Source: Pseudeuparius sepicola (lineage: Eukaryota; Arthropoda; Insecta; Coleoptera; Anthribidae). From it: a stretch of DNA of 64,000 nucleotides. Positions within the stretch are counted from its first letter, which is position 1; the number at the start of each line of letters is the position of its first letter. This document shows positions 1-9,004 of the stretch, piece by piece. A model generated the notes under the pieces. That model saw only the letters and a list, made by a program, of their open reading frames with translations. It made no database searches and was not told where the DNA came from. The translations under genes were made by a program, and so were the position numbers. The DNA lies in assembly GCA_963920635.1 (NCBI GenBank), contig OY987298.1:57205949-57269948 (forward strand), written 5' to 3'.

Positions 1-923
1 TAAAGAAAATGATCATGCAACACTTAGCTGTTGGTGACCCTTCAATGCGGCGAGGTCCTCAGATGAAGGTCCTCTTAGCCATCCATAGAGCGATCAGGTG
101 GTAACAAAGTGCACTCCGTCACTCAGGCGCCTCCGGGTACAATGTAGTTACACCCGAATCTTGTAGTCGAAACCAAAATTCAAAACTTGCAGTCCAATGA
201 AAACAAATCAGCTCCAGCAGAAAAAAAACTAGGCTGGACCCGGAAAACCCTAAAAATAAATTACGCGAATGGTATTTTATTAACCAATTCCTATAACGAA
301 CTTTGGGACTAAATTTAGTTCCCAAAAAAAAAACACAATAAACCTAACCTACCTCCAAACGAGGGTTTTTTCCAGTTCAATTCTCCCAAAATAACCTTGA
401 ATTTACCGTTGGAAATTCAGTGAGTCGACACCAATTTTTTATGAACCCAAACAATGGTTCTAAAATTCTAAAATAAAATACCAATCAGAAATATGAACTA
501 AAATGAAAGGCACAGATTAGCTTACCAGCAGGTATTATTACTCCCAAGATGGAATGGGGTTCTTTTACATAGGTTCCAGGGTCCAATAGTTCAGCAGAGC
601 AATTTAATCCCAAAAAAAGCGGATAGAGGACCAATAACCATCAATCACAACCACAATCGGTATTGGACCTCCAGTTACACGTGCAGGCAGTCGAAATAAT
701 CCTTGAAGTACACAAAACGAGCCAGAAACTACACTCGTAATCGACTAATCTGCCGCCGGAAAAACTTCCCGATTTGCCGTGCTTCAAACGGAACACCAAA
801 ACTCGAAGTGCCAAATTACTGGCAAAAACTAAATCCGTTGGCGATCACAAAAAGAAAACAACCCAAATGCAGTAAATCGTGATGCGAAGGACATTTACAC
901 TCTGCCTATGAAAACAAATATAG
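1..923. other. Non-coding stretch, nothing recognised
   Basis: I see no recognisable gene, RNA or repeat here. Short open frames exist on both strands but lack family motifs. Around 730-880 the plus strand is open for about 43 codons of basic sequence with no known domain. Composition is somewhat less AT-rich than the arrays that follow. Confidence 0.4.
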
Positions 924-1310
924 AATCTGTCGAAATCCACGAACATAGGAGAAGATGTCTATGCCAAAAAATCACAACAAAGCCTGCTCTTTGCTCCCGT
1001 TGTTAGGTGGCTCAATGACAAGCAATGCGATCAACTTGTGGCACTGTCCAACAGGTGTCACTGCAGTCGCAAGGATGTGAACGTCACTTGGCAATTTATT
1101 TTGTGGAACAAAAGATTGGATATCATTAAACTATGGAATGTGCGGAACATCAGCAACATCAGTAAGTAGAACAGCAACTAATATTCGATAATCCGTGGAC
1201 AAGTATTTCGAAAATAAATCAAAACATAACCAAAAAAACTTATCGTACGTCTTTTATTCTTCTAATAACTAACGATATTCCTTTTTACTCTAGGTCCCAC
1301 AAGCTAGTAA
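924..1310 (+). other. Exon-like pair with GT-AG intron, unknown product
   Basis: The plus strand is open from a weak acceptor (AG at 922-923) to 1161, where a good donor GTAAGTA begins at 1162. A pyrimidine-rich acceptor ends at 1293. Reading through this 132-bp intron gives a Ser codon, three more residues and a tandem stop TAG TAA at 1305-1310. The frame has no domain I know; it contains the short string RWLNDKQCDQLV. The second exon runs into the 8-bp target duplication at 1326-1333, so the following mobile element sits just 3' of the stop. This could be the tail of a real gene or a chance arrangement. Start and upstream exons are not visible. Confidence 0.22.
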
Positions 1311-1699
1311 CAAACCGCGAAGGCTCTGAGAACCACAGAAAATATACGCTACGCGGACAGAAGTTCCACACAATGTAATTATTTGGCAGCCCGAAAGGAA
1401 GCCGGCTCTCGAAAGCCGGCTTACCCTGGCTTTCAGCAGTGTCTATAGAATAATTCTTCCATAGTTCTGCCTTGACGGCCGTGGTACTTTCATTACTCAA
1501 TACTAGGCGGCAGCACGCTAGGAAAAAGCATCCGAAAGCGGCGTTGCCGGATTGTGCAAACAGTCGGTGGTTTTACCGAACTGTAAAAATAAAGAGAAGA
1601 TCTTTAATAAAATGAGCTTGCCCATTTAGAATCCAAGGTTAACAGTGACGCTGTCAGCAGTAACTATAGAATTCTTCCCTCGAGAGATTTATTTTTTTC

Positions 1700-2059
1700 G
1701 TCGTTTTTGGAAAGGGCATTCAATAATTATTTTACGAATCCGTGGCTGAAAAAAATTACTGCGCAAAAACCACCCCTGCACCCCTCAAGGAACAAAATAA
1801 TTACTACATTATTCTTGTATTCTTGTATTCTTGGTCCGATTATCTGCGCCGTTTTTAGCAACGACGTTCCAAATGATTCCAGATGCATGAACATGAACCC
1901 GTGGTAGAAAAATTTACAAGCAAAAATTATCCCTTCCAACTTCCAACCCTCGGATAGATTGCTTTTGGTCCGACTATGATAGTTTTTTGAAAGCCTAGCC
2001 ACTATAACTCTTATTTCACGAATCCGTGGTAGAAAAAAATCATCGTACAAAAGCTACCC
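1700..2059 (+). repeat. Satellite array, plus-oriented units (part 1)
   Basis: Units share the core CGAATCCGTGGTTGAAAA followed by a GGGGCAAAAACTACCCC-like word. Visible unit starts are near 1735, 1893 and 2017. The array is continuous with 5101-5905 once the nested element at 2060-5100 is removed. Confidence 0.8.
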
Positions 2060-2409
2060 CAGTGGCGTCGCGTCGGGGGGGGGGGGCAGGGGGGGCACGG
2101 GCCCCCCCAGTTTTTGTTAGGTGGGAATTTTATAACACTACCTACCTAAGGTAAAAATGGAAATAATTCACAGCAATCACTTAATTAATTACATGAGCGG
2201 TGTGATGGTGACTATAGTTTTGGCCTCATGGGCTACGGTAGGCACCGCATGGCCGCGCGTGCATAGATTTGTCTTAACCTGATCGCCTCGCACTTGATAG
2301 AATGTTTTACCCAAAAAAGCAGTCGAAGAATGAAGTTTTATTGAGTAAATATGATGTGCCTGACCTGTAAAAGATGCATGATATTTTTACAAGCTTTTAT
2401 TTAACTTGT

Positions 2410-2692
2410 CCGCATCAATAAGACTGCTCACGACTGTCGCGTCTGACACTTTTTTGGGCCACCATGCGCCCTTCCGAGACAAAATACAATGCAAAAGGCA
2501 TTGTTGGATATTTGCGCCAACTTCTTTCAGGGACATGAAGTTATAGTCGAGTTGTGAGAAGTCTTTATAAATACGTCAGTCAATGCTATTTCTGCACAAC
2601 CTATTTGACATGGGTATGAAATGACGAGTACAAAAAAATAAGTGGCATCATACTAAATCCAATATAGCGGATGTCCCAAGATGGTGGACTAA
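2410..2692. repeat. Dispersed repeat shared with 55.9-56.4 kb
   Basis: This stretch resembles 55922-56400. Shared words include GGACATGAA, GAGAAGTCTT, TACGTCAGTCAA, GAGACAAAATACA and CCAAGAT. In both copies the sequence around ATAAAGACTxCTCACG reappears inverted as the GTGAGAAGTCTT part, so it can fold into a hairpin. Probably a small non-autonomous transposon family. Confidence 0.6.
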
Positions 2693-2759
2693 ATTTCTTT
2701 ACCACCCTCCTGATATTGAGAATCAAATAAAATAAAAGGTAAAAAAACTTTGTCAAAAC

Positions 2760-3456
2760 AAGCTTTTATTTAAACCATATACTAAAACGAATAAAATAAT
2801 ATAAAATAAGTCTAGGTTTTCAGTAAAGATAATTCAATGCCAAATTGCGTTTTTGTAAATCAAAAAGCATGTCGCGCGAGATGTTCATTAACGTAAGTAC
2901 CAATTAATTTTGTTGGACAGTGATTGGTTGATAAGCAAGTACCTATTTGCCAAAGTATGTATTTTCCTTAAAATTCGCGCGAAAAGCTTTCAGATTTATA
3001 AGAACTTGTCGCAATTTGACATTGAATTATCTTAACAAAAACCGATACTAAAATCGAGCAATCCGTACGCCTGGCGTAAATAAAACCACGTGTTCAATGA
3101 CGATCCGCGATTGGTCGGTAGTCTATAAAGTTTCACCCGAGTCGGCAACAGGGAGGTACTCGATCGAAAAAGTGTAGTTACGCCGTTTTACCTTGTTGTT
3201 TTCAGCTATTTAGACACTGCCACAAATAATTTTATCGATGTTTTGAACCATTTTAATTAAGCCAGTAATTCTTTTCCCAAATATTTTGATGTAAACCATT
3301 GTAAAACTAACATTAAATAAAGGTCATGCCTCAGTGCGGCCCTGGCGAATATTTCAACTCACGTGGTCTTGTTTACGCCAGGCGTAAGAGTTGCTCGATT
3401 TTACTATTATACTTATTTTATTTTATTCATTTTAGAACATGGCTTAAATAAAAGCT
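2760..3456. repeat. Inverted-repeat element split by a MITE
   Basis: The left arm (about 2760-2850, AAGCTTTTATTTAAACC...) is the reverse complement of the right arm, which begins near 3009 with CGCAATTTGACATTGAATTA and resumes after 3404 up to AAATAAAAGCTT at 3456. The right arm is interrupted exactly by the 357-bp element at 3048-3404. The whole hairpin lies inside the hAT-like element. Confidence 0.7.
3048..3404. mobile_element. MITE, ~45-bp TIRs, TA target
   Basis: The ends are inverted repeats beginning CTAAAATCGAGCAA and including TACGCCTGGCGTAAA and CCACGTG (left 3048-3097, right about 3360-3404). TA flanks both sides (3046-3047 and 3405-3406). The interior is non-coding. Its boundaries are confirmed because it interrupts one arm of the surrounding hairpin element. 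Confidence 0.75.
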
Positions 3457-3489
3457 TCTTTTTAAATAGTATATTTCATTACGAGTCTG

Positions 3490-3583
3490 GAAATAAAGAT
3501 TTTTCCCTGCACGCGTGACATATTCCCGTGTTCGGCTGCGCCTCACACGGGAAGTCATGCAAGCACGGAAAAATCTATTTCGG
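3490..3583. repeat. Long hairpin
   Basis: GAAATAAAGATTTTTCCCTG at 3490 pairs with the run ending GGAAAAATCTATTTC near 3583. The inner stem is TTCCCGTGTTCGGCTGCGCC against its complement. This gives a stem of about 40 bp with few mismatches. Confidence 0.7.
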
Positions 3584-5100
3584 GACGTATAATGAACGAT
3601 ATTTTTTATTATACTTCTTTGAAAACGGAAACTTGAAACATTTTATCGGCATATTATAATAAGTTTAATTGACAAAAAATAAACAATGCAGACAATATAG
3701 TGTTTGGTCATTGAATTGACAAGTAGATGGAGGAGTGTAGAGAGAGAAACTGGCAGCCAAACTTGAGCAAGTGAAATAGTAAATAAATCAGCTGATTCCG
3801 GCAAAAACCACATAACACAAAAGAGGTGGCAAAATATTGTGCTAATGAACCCTGCCCTTCGTAGTCAAAGATGGAATTAATATTGAGGTTCTGGTCCCTT
3901 TAATAAGGTAATTATTTGTAATTATTTTTGTTAGATGCCTAAACAATATAAAATATACATAAAAATATGTAAAAGCTAACTGTCTTACATGTTTTTCGTT
4001 TTATAAATTGAATTTTAACATTAATAAATCAATTAAGATAAGTAATTAAAGTTGAAAATGTATACCATTATCTTGGTTATTTTGTTGCCTTTATTTTAAA
4101 ATAAACTTTTATTTTGTAATTTGTATTTTTTTTGTCTCAATTTACTTCCAGGTACATAAAATTGCCATGTAGGTAATTTTTTAAATCAATTCACTACTTT
4201 TTTCTGTGCAATATTTACATAATTGTGGTTATATAGAACAATTCTCATTCCTACAAACAAGCCCCGAATTTCGGAATACAGATCATACAATATGCAACAT
4301 CCCTGTATAGTTCCTTTGCCTGAATCAGCTGACACGTTCATTAGGCGTCCTTGTCTTACTTATTGCCATTTGAAACCTATCTCTCTCTAGAGATGGCTGC
4401 CCCAAACAACAATGAAAGTGGTACCTGTGCGACTTCCATTGTACTTATCAATTCGATGTTATTGTCAGATAAGGTGAATAAAACGTCAACAATATTACAG
4501 AAATGTATCTAAATATTGAAACACTTACGAACTAAAATACAAAATAGGTATGTTAAATATCATAGAGCATATAGAGTTTCTTAAATTTAGTTACTTTGCT
4601 GTATATTTCTATTTTAAAGCTATATATTCGGTATTTTTATTCAGCGCACGGAAAGTTTTTCCATGCGCTGTTTCCGTGCGCTACCCCGAAAAACCCCATC
4701 TTTCATTATTGCTAAAACAGATAAAAAAAGGTGTTTTCAAAGAAGTATAATAAAAAAATTTTTCTACATTATTTTATTTTTTAGATGTTATTTATTTTTT
4801 GTTTGTATTAATGATAGGACAGTACACACAACTTGTTTTATTTTGGAAGTTTTTTCTGACAGTGACAGTACAAGTTTTTTTTAATTTCGGAAGTTTTTGT
4901 TTGTTTTTGATTCATGTATTATTTGTCTCGTTGGTTCATTAAAAATATGAAAATAAACGAGTACCTAATTGTTTTCTTTTCCCATTTTTGTTTCAGTTCA
5001 ACTAAAATTGCGATAAAAAAATATTGAAATGTTGTTCATTGTCTTGAGAAAAAAAAAATTAAGGTGCCCCCCCTGCTTCCGAAGTCACGCGACGCCACTG

Positions 5101-5905
5101 AGCTACCCCATGCACCCCCTGAAAAATTGATAATTCCATTGTTCTTAGTTCGATGTTCACCGTTTTAGCAAGGACGTTCCAAATGATTCCAGATGCACAA
5201 ATTAGTGGTTGAAAAAATTTGTCAGGAAAAAACTACCCCCTCCACCAGAGATATTGTTTTTGAGACGATTATTTAGTCATTTTTTGAAAAGGCATTACTA
5301 TATACCTACCTTATTTCACGAATCGGTGGTTGAAAACATTTACGGGGCAAAAACTACCCCTTCCCACCCACGAAAGTTTATTTTTAATTTTATTATTGTC
5401 GTTTTTTGAAAAGACATTCACTAATATTCACTGTATCCTTTATTTCACGAATCCTTGGTTGAAAACATTTACGGGGCAAAAACTACCCCTTCCCACCCCA
5501 GAAAGTTTGTTTTAAATTTGATTATTGTCGTTTTTTGAAAATGCAATCACTATATTCCTTATTTCACGAATGTGTGGTTGAAAACATTTGCGGGGCAAAA
5601 ACTACCCCTTCCCACCCCAGAAAGTTTGTTTTTAATTTGATTATTATCGTTTTTTTAAAAGACATTCACTATATTCCTTATTTCACGAATCCGTGGTTGA
5701 AAACCTTTACGGGGCAAAAACTACCCCTTCCCACCCCCGGACCGGAAGTTTGTTTTTAACTTGATTATTGTCGTTTTTTGAAAATGCAATCACTATATTC
5801 CTTATTTCACGAATCCGTGTTGAAAACATTTGCGGGGCAAAAACTACCCCTTTCCACCCCGAATTGATTTTTTTTATTTGATTATTGTCGTTTTTTGAAA
5901 GGTAT
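5101..5905 (+). repeat. Satellite array, plus-oriented units (part 2)
   Basis: Tandem units start at the CACGAAT word near 5317, 5446, 5565, 5684 and 5808, spacings of 119-129 bp. Each holds CGTGGTTGAAAACATTT, a GGGGCAAAAACTACCCC stretch and TTGATTATTGTCGTTTTTTG. Open frames across it only reflect the repeat. Confidence 0.9.
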
Positions 5906-7175
5906 GCTGGGGGTATTATTCGCCCAACAATTTTTTTAACCACGAATTTGTGCATCTGGAATCTTTGCGAACGTCCTTGCTAAAATTGGCGAGGATCCGA
6001 CAATATAAGTTATCATTTTTGTTCTTAAAGTTGTGCTGGGGGTAGTTTTCGCACAAGAATTTTTTTCTACCGCGAATTCGTGAAACTAGAGTCATTATAT
6101 AAGGACGTAGTTGCTAAAATCGGCCAGGATCAGACAATGAAGTTATAATTTTTTTAAAAGGGTACTGGGGTAGTTTTCGCCCAACAATTTTTTTAAAGTA
6201 CAAATTTGTGCATCGGGAATCATTAGGAACGTCCTTGCTAAAAACGGTGGGAATCGTACCATGAAATTTTCCTTTTTTTCCTTAAGGGGTAGTGGGGGGT
6301 AGTTTTTGCTCAACAAATTTTTTCAACCACGAATTCGCGCATCTAGATTCAACCGCGAATTCGTGAATCTAGAATCATTTAGAACGTACTTGCTAAAATC
6401 GGCCAAGATCCGACAATAATAAAGTTATCATTTTTGTTTTTAAAGGGGTCCTGAGGGTATACTTAGTTTTCGCACAAGAAATTTTTTCAAAGGCGAATTC
6501 GTGACTCTAGTCATTAAAAACATACTTGCTAAAATCGGCCAGGATCCGATAATGAAGTTATATTTTTTTAAAAGGGGTGCTGGGGTTAGTTTCCGACCAA
6601 CAACTTTTTTAAAGTAGGTACAGATTTGTGCATTATCTGGCATCATTAGGAACGTCCTTGCTAAAAACGGTGGGAATCGTACCATGAAAGTTATCTTTTT
6701 TCTTTAAGGGGTAGTGGGGGTAGTTTTCGCACAACAAATTTTTTCAGCCACGAATTCGCGCATCTGGAATCATTAGGAACGTTCCTTGCTAAAATTGGCG
6801 AGGATCCGACAATGAAGTTATCATTTTTGTTCTTAAAGGGGTGCTGGAGGGTAGTTTTCGCACAAGAAATTTTTTTCAACCACGATTTAGTGCATCTGGA
6901 ATCATTACGAACGTCCTTTCTAAAATCGGCGAGGATCCGACAATAAAGTGATCATTTTTTTTCCTAAAAGGGCGGTGCTGGGGATAGTTTTGCCCAACAA
7001 TTTTTTTAAAGCACGAATTTGAACATCTGGAATCATTAGCTAAAAATCGTACCATGAAAGTTGTCATTTTTTTTTCTTTAAGGGGTAGTGGAGGTAGTTT
7101 TCGCCCAACAATTTTCTTCAACCACGAATTCGTGCATTTGGAATGATTAGGAACGTCCTTGCGGGGATCATGATA
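5906..7175 (-). repeat. Satellite array, inverted units
   Basis: From about 5906 the same satellite continues in the opposite orientation: GGTAGTTTTCGC, TTTTTTCAACCACGAATTCG, CATCTGGAATCATTAGGAAC and CTAAAATCGGCxAGGATC recur roughly every 120-140 bp to about 7175. The reverse complement matches the plus-oriented units at 5101-5905. Together the two arms form a large imperfect palindrome, the main content of the P-like element. Confidence 0.88.
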
Positions 7176-7781
7176 TCAAATGAATATTTCAATTTCAACA
7201 AGTATTCAGTTAAGTCCCAAAATTAAATAGTAAAACCGATAAATTTGACATCCTGTACATATTTTCTACATTGTAGAACAAATATTTACCGTATACTAAG
7301 TGTATAGGTAATTAGTAAATAAAATAGGCAGGAATAACATATATTATTTGTAACATCTTGGTATATTTTAATTAGATAATGATTAGCTCTGAAGCACTCT
7401 GTATAACTTAGTATACGTCATACGACTTCTGCAAAGACGAAGCAAATAATAAATCCCACTATTATTTCGTATAGTTCAAGGCCTCTGACCATCTGCCGGG
7501 AAATAGATTTTGATGACCGAAAGCGGTCGCCAGCATAGACAGCGTTTATGAAACCTTTATTCCTAAACCACCGGCAACGCGGTTAGGCTCTTCAGCTGAC
7601 TGCTGGCGCCTCTAGCGGTGACTTTTAGCGGAGGGCATTTTACGGTTTTAAAAATCGAACGATTCTGCATCCGAGCGCTATCTGTTAGGCAAAACCAAGT
7701 TTCGGTGTGCTATACATATTTTACGAGCCCGATGCTACTGGCACTTCTGTCCGCGTAGCGTATATTTTCTGTGCTGAGAAC

Positions 7782-8095
7782 TGCTAAAACCAGCCACAAA
7801 CAATCTGAACAAAAGCAAAACATTGTTCGCTCGACAGAGCTCGAAGACCAACCACAGAAGGTAAGTTCACAACAAAACCACTTGCACTACGACTCATCAA
7901 CAGCAAAGAGCACCTAGGTACATTCCTAACTCACTATTTTTCAGGAAACAAATTACTACAAAGCCAAGAAACATCCATGCAAACCTAGCGTAAACATCTT
8001 CCGAAAGCTAAGAGGGTTTATTAGACGATGAAACAAAATCTCTTCGACCAAGTGAGACTACTAATAAAAATGGTATTGTGAATAACTTAAATAAA
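7782..8095 (+). other. Exon-like pair with GT-AG intron and poly(A) signal
   Basis: Right of the P-like element the plus strand is open to 7860, followed by the strong donor GTAAGT. A TTTTTCAG acceptor ends at 7944, and the same frame continues to TGA at 8029-8031. The predicted tail is basic (KLRGFIRR before the stop). AATAAA lies at 8090-8095. The frame also reads back through the target duplication into 1308-1333. No domain is recognised; it may be the 3' part of the gene at 924-1310 or chance. Confidence 0.22.
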
Positions 8096-8271
8096 CTATT
8101 CGAAGTTTTTTACCCGTTTATTTACTCCAACTACCACGAATTGATTTTTCTAAACAAAACCATTTCTTTCACAAGCAGTAACCCCAGATGATCCACCAAA
8201 ATTTCAAAAGAACTACCTTTTGGATGAAAGCTGTCTTTTTAGCTTAACATAATTTATGCCTGCAATAGATT

Positions 8272-8445
8272 TTATTCATTATTTATTTCGTCAGCAGGGA
8301 TATCATCATTTTTAGCAGAACGCTCCAAAGTCGTTTGGGGGACACCAAAGACTCGAGCAGCCTTGAAGCTACCGATCTCCTTATTTCGCATAGCTTGTAC
8401 CGCCGACTTTATTTGAATAGGGTCCCATGCCTTTCTTTTTGGCAT
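8272..8445 (-). CDS. Psq-type helix-turn-helix protein fragment
   Basis: The ATG is at 8445-8443 and the stop TAA at 8274-8272, giving 57 residues. The start is MPKRKAWDP, followed by a stretch with QAMRNKEIGSFKAARVFGVP and then QTTLER. This matches the HTH_psq (Pipsqueak/CENP-B-type) DNA-binding domain found at the N-terminus of pogo/Tigger-type transposases and insect jerky-like proteins. A full protein would continue with CENP-B and DDE domains; none are seen nearby, so this is a lone first exon or a remnant. After LER the expected aromatic-Val-Lys is not conserved. Known of the family: binds DNA. Whether it is expressed is unknown. Confidence 0.6.
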   Translation of the reverse strand: MPKRKAWDPIQIKSAVQAMRNKEIGSFKAARVFGVPQTTLERSAKNDDIPADEINNE

Positions 8446-9004
8446 CTGCAAGTAAATAAGGAAATGCGTATATTCAATTCGCCCTAATAATCTCGCAACC
8501 TACTTTGAATTAATGCCGAAAGTACAACAGGTCCCTAAAATGGGTATCCCCAAATTAGGGGCCTTGCATCTCCCCATATTGGGAGCCTTGTCTCTCCCAG
8601 ATTTTTAACCTAATAAATTTGTAACGTGCAATTTAAATTTAAAAACGAATATAAAGCTTCACAGCCTAGCTCACGCAGAGTGCTTTGAGACAAAAAAAAG
8701 TTGTTATAATTGCTTATATTGACAAAGCAATTAACGATCAATAATTATAGCTTTGATAAACTTATAAATACGCACATTTACTTCGCGTAAACCAACAGTG
8801 ACATGTGTCAATTAAAACCAGTGAACTCTATAGTAACTGGAATGCGTTCCGTTCACGCTCGGGTATCTGCAAATATGAACCTTGCCGTTGGACAAGGACA
8901 GATGACGGAACGGGGGGACTCGTGCGCGTCTTGCTCACAGAAGTAAATGGGATCTTTTGAAGACGTGGTTGTTTTTTTACGTTTTTTCCTATTTTATTTC
9001 CAAA

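Larger units (their letters stand above)
2060..5100. mobile_element. hAT-like non-autonomous element with 8-bp TSD
   Basis: The left end starts CAGTGGCGTCGCG at 2060 and the right end finishes CGCGACGCCACTG at 5100. Both are followed inward by long G/C runs (GGGGGGGCAC), typical of insect hAT termini. The direct repeat AGCTACCC flanks it (2052-2059 and 5101-5108), the 8-bp duplication expected of hAT. The target is a satellite unit: AGCTACCC is that unit's ACTACCCC word. No transposase-like reading frame is present, so it would depend on an enzyme in trans. It carries further hairpin elements at 2760-3456, 3048-3404 and 3490-3583. Confidence 0.85.
1334..7773. mobile_element. P-like non-autonomous element, 31-bp TIRs, 8-bp TSD
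   Basis: The ends are perfect 31-bp inverted repeats (1334-1364 and 7743-7773) starting CACAGAAAATATACGC; the sequences diverge right after base 31. They are flanked by the direct repeat CTGAGAAC (1326-1333 and 7774-7781). A 31-bp TIR with an 8-bp target duplication matches the Drosophila P element architecture; hAT elements also make 8-bp duplications, so assignment to P is inference. No transposase lies inside. The interior is a ~120-bp satellite in two opposing orientations plus a nested hAT-like element. A P-type transposase gene lies 1.2 kb to the right, but I found no matching TIR around it. Confidence 0.8.

Noticed and set aside
119..325. 68-codon minus-strand frame with a hydrophobic stretch
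   Set aside because: No motif, splice context or repeat support; consistent with chance in AT-rich DNA.
5209..7121. Series of 60-80 codon open frames
   Set aside because: They recur with the satellite period and on both strands, so they are by-products of the repeat.
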